From Anaeromyces robustus (Eukaryota > Neocallimastigomycota > Neocallimastigomycetes > Neocallimastigales > Neocallimastigaceae), in assembly GCA_002104895.1 (NCBI GenBank), contig MCFG01000149.1, positions 60,001 through 124,000 on the forward strand: a DNA stretch of 64,000 nucleotides. The letters run 5' to 3'. Within the stretch, counting starts at the first letter, position 1; each line of letters starts with the position of its first letter. Below, one piece after another: positions 57,921 to 64,000 of the stretch. A program made the translations under genes and the position numbers. The notes beneath the pieces were generated by a model that worked only from the letters and a program-made list of their open reading frames with translations, was not told the DNA's origin and did no database searches.

Positions 57921-60314
57921 TTATAGAATATAACGATGTTGACGTTGATTTTCAACTTTTCCTCCTAAAGTATATATCAAATTTTTATGATCAGTGAATA
58001 CCGTAACTTGATACTTAGCTCCCAGTAGTAAGTGTCTCCAAGTAGAAAATGCACTTTTTATAGCTAATAGTTCTTTTTCTGTTATTGAATAGTTTAATTC
58101 AGCATTGTTTAAGCTTCTGGAATAATAAGCAACAGGATGAAGTTTTCCTTCATCATCCTTTTGTGATAAAATTGCACCTATTGCGAAGTTACTTGCATCA
58201 CACTCCACAATAAATGGTTTTTGTGTATCTGGATGTAACAAGATTGGAGAAGTAGTAAGTCTTGTTTTTAATTCTTGGAAAGCATCTTCACATTCTTTCG
58301 ACCAAATAAATTTTATATTCTTTTTAGTTAAATTGTGCAATGGCTTAGCTATAAATGCGAAGTTTTCAACAAAGCGGCGGTAATAATTACATAAACCTAA
58401 GAATCTTTGTATATCCTTGACACATTTTGGAGTTGGCCATTCTTTTACTGATTTAATTTTATTTGGATCGGTAGCTATTCCTTTTCCAGATATTACATGT
58501 CCTAAAAATTCAACTTGTTGTTTATGAAATTCACATTTCTTTGGTTTAACATATAAATTATTATCTAATAATGTTTTTAATATTGTTCTAACATGTTCAG
58601 TATGTTCTTCTAATGATTTTGAATAAATTAATATATCATCTAAATATAAAATAACAAATTTTTCTAAATATGGGCGTAAAACTGAATTTATAAATGATTG
58701 AAAAGTAGCAGGAGCGTTAGTTAATCCAAATGGCATTACAAGATATTCGTAATGTCCATATTTTGTGCGAAAAGCTGTTTTATATTCATCACCTTCTCTT
58801 ATGCGAATTAAATTATAAGCAGAACGAAGATCTAACTTAGTAAAATAATTTGCACCTTTTACTCTTTCAATAATATCTGTTATTAAAGGTAATGGATATG
58901 AATTTCTTACTGTAACAGCATTAAGTTTTTTATAATCAATACAAAGACGCAAAGTACCATCTTTTTTCTTTTGGAATAAAACTGGGTATCCAGCAGGTGA
59001 TTCAGAATGTCTAATAAAACCCTTTTTTAAGTTTTCTTTTATGTATTCTTTCAAAACTTTATTTTCTTCTTCTGTAAGTGGATATATTGGACCATAATGT
59101 AAGGTAGCATCTTTTTGTAGTACAATCTTGCAGTCAGTAAGTCTATGTGGTGGTAATTTATCAGCTTTAATTTTACTAAAAACTTCAACTAAATCTCTAT
59201 ATGCTTCAGGAATATCTGCTATTTCAAAGTCTTCTTCTTCTTCTTCATCATCATAATAATCTATTTCTTCATTATTATTAGATAAAAATGAATATATAAA
59301 ATTATTGAAATTAAATTCATCTTGAATTTCAAAATTATTTTTTGAATTTTTTAATAAATTTTTTGAAAAATTTCCATTAATTTTTGTGGTATTATTTGTG
59401 GTTACACAAGCTAAATTTTTATTATTATCATTATTAGCTATATTTTTCAAATTATTTTGATTAATATTTTCATAATTTTTTCTAGAATTTGGATCGCGTT
59501 TTTTGAAAAATTTTAAATATAAATGTGGCTTTTTATTTTTGATATTCTTGTTGTTTTTATCATAATTCATATAAATCTGAAATTTGGTGTAATTTGGACT
59601 ATTATCTGTGGATTTATTTAACGTTGAATCTACTAAATTGTTTTGTTTACATGTAAAATTTGATTCATAAAATTTTTTATTATTAAATTTTCTATAATTA
59701 TTTTTATTAAAATTTTTATATTTATTAAAGTTTGGACTATATAATTTTGAATAAATAAAATTTTTATTAAATTTTTTATAATTTTTTATTGATAAAAATT
59801 TTTTCTTAAATTGATTGAAATTTAAATCTGTAAAAATAATTTTGTCATTGTAATTATAATGTAAGCTATAATTTTTCATAAATTTATTTCCAAGTAATAA
59901 ATAAGTAGGAATTTTGTCTGTTATTAAAAATTTTTCTTTAAAAGTAACTAAATAAATTGATTTATTAATTGATATTTTTGCTTGAAAATATAGGTTAACA
60001 TATTCATTAATTTTGGTAGCACCACTTATACCATTAATTTGTATAATTCTGGTTGTTTTTTGTGGCTTTAAATTTAAATTTTTAACTAATTTGGTTGAAA
60101 TAAAATTGCAATATGAACCACTGTCTAGAATTGATTCATATTGTTTATTAAATTGATTTTTTAAATTATTATCATTTAAATCATTTAATTTTAGTGGAAT
60201 TTTACAATTGAATTTGTAAAAAGTTTCTGGTATTTCGCGAATTGGATTGGAGTCTAAATTAATTGGGAAATTATAGGATAAAATTTTTTGATTATGAACA
60301 TTCATTGACTCCAA
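57921..60314 (-). pseudogene. Element D pol: protease, RT, RNase H (truncated)
   Basis: The reading frame is 797 codons long. Protease with ILDSGSYCNFIS; a long Asn/Lys-rich linker; DLVEVFSKIKADKLPPHRLT; RT with KLDLRSAYNLIRIREGDEYK, VMPFGLTNAPATFQSF and YLDDILIYS; RNase H (IVECDASNFAIGAILSQ, ITEKELLAIKSAF, TDHKNLIY), ending at a TAA in the A-rich insertion. The domain content is complete for protease and RT. It lies in the same frame as gag upstream, but stops intervene at 60315-60437. Confidence 0.85.
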
Positions 60315-60437
60315 ATGATGTTCATTTTTTAATTTTTTGTAGTAATTTTCGTGGCTTTACTAACATCAGAATTTTTGTTGTAATTATTCTGATTATTAGA
60401 ATAATTTTTGTGATAATTATTATTATAATTTTTGTAA
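60315..60437 (-). pseudogene. Element D gag-pol junction, shifted frame
   Basis: Between gag and pol the minus strand is open in another frame as an Asn/Tyr/Lys-rich stretch (NYKNYNNNYHKNYSNNQNNY, then SDVSKATKI). Two compensating indels, probably in A/T runs near 60335 and 60440, split a former continuous gag-pol frame. Confidence 0.55.
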
Positions 60438-61397
60438 TTATTTTAATATTTTGTAATTAGAATGGTGGCTGGAATTTCTTTTCTTGTTATTTTTATTATT
60501 GCTATTAGATTGTCTAATGGAATTTTTTACACTAATAGAGTTTTCAAATAGTATACACGTAGTAATAATATCTTCTAATGTGGCTGGAAATACATCTAAC
60601 TTTTGAACTTGTTCTTGATATTTAGGGTGTAATCCATTATAAAATATTAAAGCTAATGGTTCTTCTTCACAGTTAAATAAACGAGTATAACTCCTGAATT
60701 CATCTATATACTCATTTATTTTTCCATAATGTTGTTTTAAGGAAATTAATTTAATTTTAGCTAATTTATAGCTTGCGACATTTGAAAAAGCAGCTTTTAA
60801 ACCAGCTAATAATTCAAACATTGTTCCTGGTTTAATATTGCCTCTATACTTGGTTAAGTACCAGTTTCTTGCAGAATCTCTTAAACGTGATTTGACAAAA
60901 TTAATTTTTGTTTCTTCTGGTAAATATTTATGTGGCGTAGTTCTGAATGTATCTTCACAAAGTTGGCAAAATAACTCAGTTTCCGAAGTTTTTCCTGAGA
61001 AAAATCCTGGTTCTGGAACTTGATTTAAAGGAGCAGAAAATTTACTTTTCATAATTACATCTCTATCTAAATCGAAGTTTGTGTCGGTAGAACTATCATC
61101 AGAATCTTGATTACCAAGTAATGGTCTAGGAGTTTCAAATCTTTCATATCCTTGTGGCGCAGTATTTTCAGTATTTAATCTTTGATTAATATTTTCTATA
61201 GCAGAATAAATATTATTTAGCCTAGATTCTAGTTGTTCATAATATTGGGTAAAATCATTAGTTGAAACAAAGTTTGCTTGCACACCATCGATAATTTCAG
61301 CAGCAGTTCTGGTAGCATCTTGCCTAAGTTGTTCAACTTCTTCAGCCATGGGAACTTCAGGTGCAGGAGTGGTAGCTCTATAGGAATTTCCAAACAT
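60438..61397 (-). CDS. Element D gag
   Basis: ATG at 61397; 319 codons. It has a coiled-coil-like region (EEVEQLRQDA, YEQLESRLNNIYSAIENINQ), then the retrotransposon gag core (about 115-265: GFFSGKTSETELFCQLCEDT, RNWYLTKYRG, YIDEFRSYTRLFN, IFYNGLHPKYQEQV). The basic Asn-rich end lacks a zinc knuckle, which may lie in the lost junction or be absent in this lineage. It forms the particle shell of the element. The ORF is open, but the element around it is dead. Confidence 0.75.
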   Translation of the reverse strand: MFGNSYRATTPAPEVPMAEEVEQLRQDATRTAAEIIDGVQANFVSTNDFTQYYEQLESRLNNIYSAIENINQRLNTENTAPQGYERFETPRPLLGNQDSDDSSTDTNFDLDRDVIMKSKFSAPLNQVPEPGFFSGKTSETELFCQLCEDTFRTTPHKYLPEETKINFVKSRLRDSARNWYLTKYRGNIKPGTMFELLAGLKAAFSNVASYKLAKIKLISLKQHYGKINEYIDEFRSYTRLFNCEEEPLALIFYNGLHPKYQEQVQKLDVFPATLEDIITTCILFENSISVKNSIRQSNSNNKNNKKRNSSHHSNYKILK

Positions 61398-61420
61398 CTT
61401 AAGGTAACCAGAAAACAGCA

Positions 61421-61431
61421 GGTAAGATTAT
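61421..61431 (-). promoter_or_regulatory. Element D primer-binding site (self-priming type)
   Basis: On the minus strand ATAATCTTAC follows the 5' LTR directly. Its reverse complement GTAAGATTAT lies in the LTR at 61691-61682, 39 bases after a TATAAATAAG box (61730-61721). Confidence 0.55.
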
Positions 61432-62761
61432 TGTTAAATGAGGGTAGTTTTGGTTTAATAATGGTCAGGTCAAGATGTTTAATTAATAACAAAATAACTA
61501 ATTAAACAAATATATAATTAATAGGCAAATTTATTTATTAATACACAATAAATTAATTAATTAAAAGAACACTTTTTTAAAATAATTAAGTTTTATAATA
61601 ATATTTTTTATTAATAATTAATTAAGAAAAGTTTAAATAATAATTAGATTATTAAGTCATTAATTCTAAGTTATTTAGTTAATAATCTTACAAAGATTAA
61701 AAGGAATTGTAATTTCAATCCTTATTTATACTTTTTCTAAATCTAATAATTATTAATACATTTAATTATTATAATCTATTGATAATATATTTATACATGT
61801 ATAATTTTAAATAAAATATATGAATAAAATAATATTGATAAAAATCTAACTATATAAAACTAATATAAAACTATATAAACTATTAATAAATTTAATGATA
61901 AGAATTTATAATCTAAGATTTAGATTTATAACTATTCTAATTATTTAACTAGTTAACTATTTAATTATTTTAATTGTTTAGTATACTATTTAATTATTTA
62001 TCTATATATTAATTATTTTTATCTTTGGATTTTTATAATCTTTTCTGTATAATTAATTCTAGATAAAATGGGATATTTTTAATTATTTAAGATCTTAAGT
62101 AAATTTTAAATCTTTTTGAGATTTTTAGAATTCTAAGAATTTCTGTAAATTAATATAATAATCAACTATTCTAATTTTTATAAAAATAATTAACAATTAT
62201 TATAATATATTATATAAATTATTATTATTATTCTAATTAATATTTTATAAATTATTTGAAGGCGTTTTCTGTATATCTGAATGATTATTATTATTATAAA
62301 TTATAATATAATTATTGAAATAAAAAGATTTTATCTATATAAAATATTATAATTATTTATTTATGGATCCTTGTAAATATTTAATTATATTTTTATATTG
62401 TATAAACCTTTAAAGTCCAATATCTCGCCAACCAGTGGTCCAAATGGGCTGAAATTCAGATATGTTGTAGCTCTTGAGCAGAGCTTCTCAATGAGCATAA
62501 AATCAAGCGGGAAATCTTCAATATTTGCCAAGTTATCGTTATTTTTCTTCTGATTATTTTTATTAATATCTTAAGGGTTAAATTAAGTTGATTAATATTT
62601 ATTTAATTTGTCCAAACCCTTTACAATATCAATTTAAATACTTTTTAATATTTGTTTATTTTATTGAAAATCGAATTTTAAGTGATTTAGTCAATAACGA
62701 AATTTAAATGTAATTGATCTATTAGTGAATTTCAATTTTAAATCCACTAATATTCGCGACA
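61432..62761 (-). mobile_element. Element D 5' LTR
   Basis: 1330 bp, colinear with 47525-48865 but with several small indels and substitutions. On the minus strand it starts TGTCGCGAATATT. Confidence 0.88.
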
Positions 62762-62799
62762 AAATTTTGAAAGGTGTAATTGTTATTAAATTTAAATAT
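62762..62799 (+). mobile_element. C0: right remnant of the old C-family LTR
   Basis: AAATTTTGAAAGGTGTAATT continues the C LTR from the point where D inserted. After about 38 bases another LTR (E) begins. Confidence 0.75.
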
Positions 62800-64000
62800 T
62801 GTAACGAATCCCTCAATTGATAAATAATGGAATTATTAAATCATAATTCCTGGTAAATTTAATATTAAAAATTTACCATAAATTTTAACTAAAATAAAAT
62901 ATAATATAAATATTAATTAAACCTAAAATTAAATTAGTCAGTATACTAACTTAATAGTATACAAAAATAATTAAGTTTTCTAGAAAGAAATAAATAAAAA
63001 GAGAATAAATATTATAAATATTAATTATAAATTAAATAAAATAATTTCTAGAATAAAATAAAATTTAATAAAAATATTAATAATAAAATTCAAAAGAAAA
63101 ATAATTTTTAAATAATTAAATAAATCTTTAATAATAATTAAAACTTATAAATAATTAAAAATTGTAAATAATAAATGTAAATAGTTAAAAAGTTGTAAAT
63201 AACAAAATTAATAATTAAAATTATTAATTTAGCTGATAATCATTAAATGATTATTATTCATAAATTAAATAGAAATTATTTCTATTTAATTTATGAATAT
63301 TTACCAGGAATTATGATTTAATAATTCCATTATTTATCACAATTAGTAAAATAGTAACCATGGTCTAGTGTTAGTAACTATGACCATCTGGGCGAACACT
63401 CTGGGTTCGACTCACACCTTGTTCCAAATTTTATAAAAATTTTATTTTAAATTCATTTATTATAAATTTCTGTATTTTATTCTGTATTTGTTTCTGTATT
63501 TTATTTCTGTATTTCTTTATAGAATTACATGGAATGAAATTAGAAACTTTAAGAAAAAATTATATAATATTTCTTTATTTTTCTATGAGATTCATTTTAT
63601 ATCAAAATATCTTAGTTTCTAGCAATTTTTTATAATTTTTATGAACTTTTATTTTTAAAACTATTTTTCCGCAAAAAGTATAAATAGGTGTAAAACTTTT
63701 AGTTAAAATATTTTTCTTTGTGCTTTTATTCTTTTTATAACTTTATATATATTAGTAATAATTAATTCATAAGTATTTCGAAACACTACAAAGATTAGTT
63801 ATTAATTTTTAATAATTAATAAAACTATATTCTAATAAAACAAATTTTAAATAAAAAAAAATAAATTAAAATTATACTAATATATATCGACACCGACCTT
63901 TCGGGTTAACAAAGGAAAGGTGTTCCGATATTACAAAGTATAATTAACTTTCTTTTATTTTATTTTCTTTTCGTGTACGTTTTCAATATTGGTGTCAATT
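62800..64000 (+). mobile_element. E: A-family LTR, running off the window
   Basis: Starts TGTAACGAATCCC, then an inserted MITE. The A-family order follows: tRNA-like segment (A-box-like from 63361, B-box-like 63404-63413), TTTCTGTATTTTA words, TATAAATAG (63679-63687) and GTGCTTTTAT (63720-63729). The expected primer site ATAAAAGCAC is not seen by 64000, so the LTR end is probably beyond the window or altered. Confidence 0.75.
62818..63339. mobile_element. MITE with 39-bp terminal inverted repeats
   Basis: TGATAAATAATGGAATTATT... (62818-62856) and its exact reverse complement (63301-63339) bound 522 bp of non-coding AT-rich DNA. CAAT flanks both sides (62814-62817, 63340-63343). An inner palindrome with 20-bp arms lies at 63256-63298. 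It has no coding capacity, so it would be mobilised by a transposase elsewhere. Confidence 0.88.

Noticed and set aside
62800-63935. E as a complete solo LTR ending at TTACA 63935
   Set aside because: No matching 5-bp duplication of AATAT follows and the expected primer site is missing, so the end is not established.

Overview
The window is a very AT-rich piece of a eukaryotic genome. Composition, intron-rich secreted genes and protein families all point to an anaerobic gut fungus (Neocallimastigomycota; genus not determinable by eye). The main family evidence is three fungal dockerin (CBM10-type) modules with the GYPCC...WG.E.G.WCGI pattern, hevein-type CBM18 modules, Thr-rich linkers, and Ty3/gypsy retrotransposons of the chromodomain-carrying kind. 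Intergenic DNA is mostly A/T homopolymers and ATT, AAAT, AAAAAT and TTTATA microsatellites.

Left part (1-33 kb), host genes in an AT desert. From left to right: a 5'-truncated LINE with a 13-bp target duplication and poly(A) tail (5336-7176); a small four-helix membrane protein (7638-8108); a decayed secreted gene on the minus strand (16888 to 13278) encoding a PI-PLC X-domain enzyme followed by ricin-type lectin repeats and three dockerins, broken by one TGA, one frameshift and two Trp-to-stop changes; two wrecked copies of a Cys-rich single-pass membrane protein (about 18.57-19.03 and 19.6-19.85 kb); and an intact nine-exon minus-strand gene (25169 to 22432). That last gene codes a secreted protein with six leucine-rich repeats, each in its own phase-2 exon, followed by Thr/Lys linkers and three CBM18 chitin-binding modules. 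All exon joins keep the frame and give 519 residues. From 27.9 to 33.8 kb lie retroelement and MULE-type remnants.

Right part (33.9-64 kb), nested retrotransposons. Element A (34660-41692, plus strand) has two 530-bp LTRs that look identical, GGACC target duplications and one intact 1432-codon gag-pol ORF; it sits inside the pol gene of older element B (minus strand). B is also broken in its RT by a 612-bp solo LTR of the C family (43844-44455, CTTTT duplication). Further right, element D (47525-62761, minus strand, AAATT duplication) is inserted in an old C-family LTR, and element C (49282-55725, plus strand, two 639-bp LTRs that look identical, ATTTT duplication, intact gag-pol ORF) is inserted in the 3' non-coding part of D. 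Next to D an A-family LTR (E, from 62800) carries a 522-bp MITE with 39-bp perfect terminal inverted repeats.

The most notable system-level signal is that A, C and D all lack a tRNA primer-binding site. Instead, the ten bases just inside the 5' LTR are an exact reverse complement of a ten-base stretch in the LTR located 39-43 bases downstream of a TATA box. That is the layout expected of Tf1/sushi-type self-priming. A-family LTRs additionally carry a conserved tRNA-like segment with Pol III A- and B-box-like motifs. All readings were done by eye; no search or alignment program was run.
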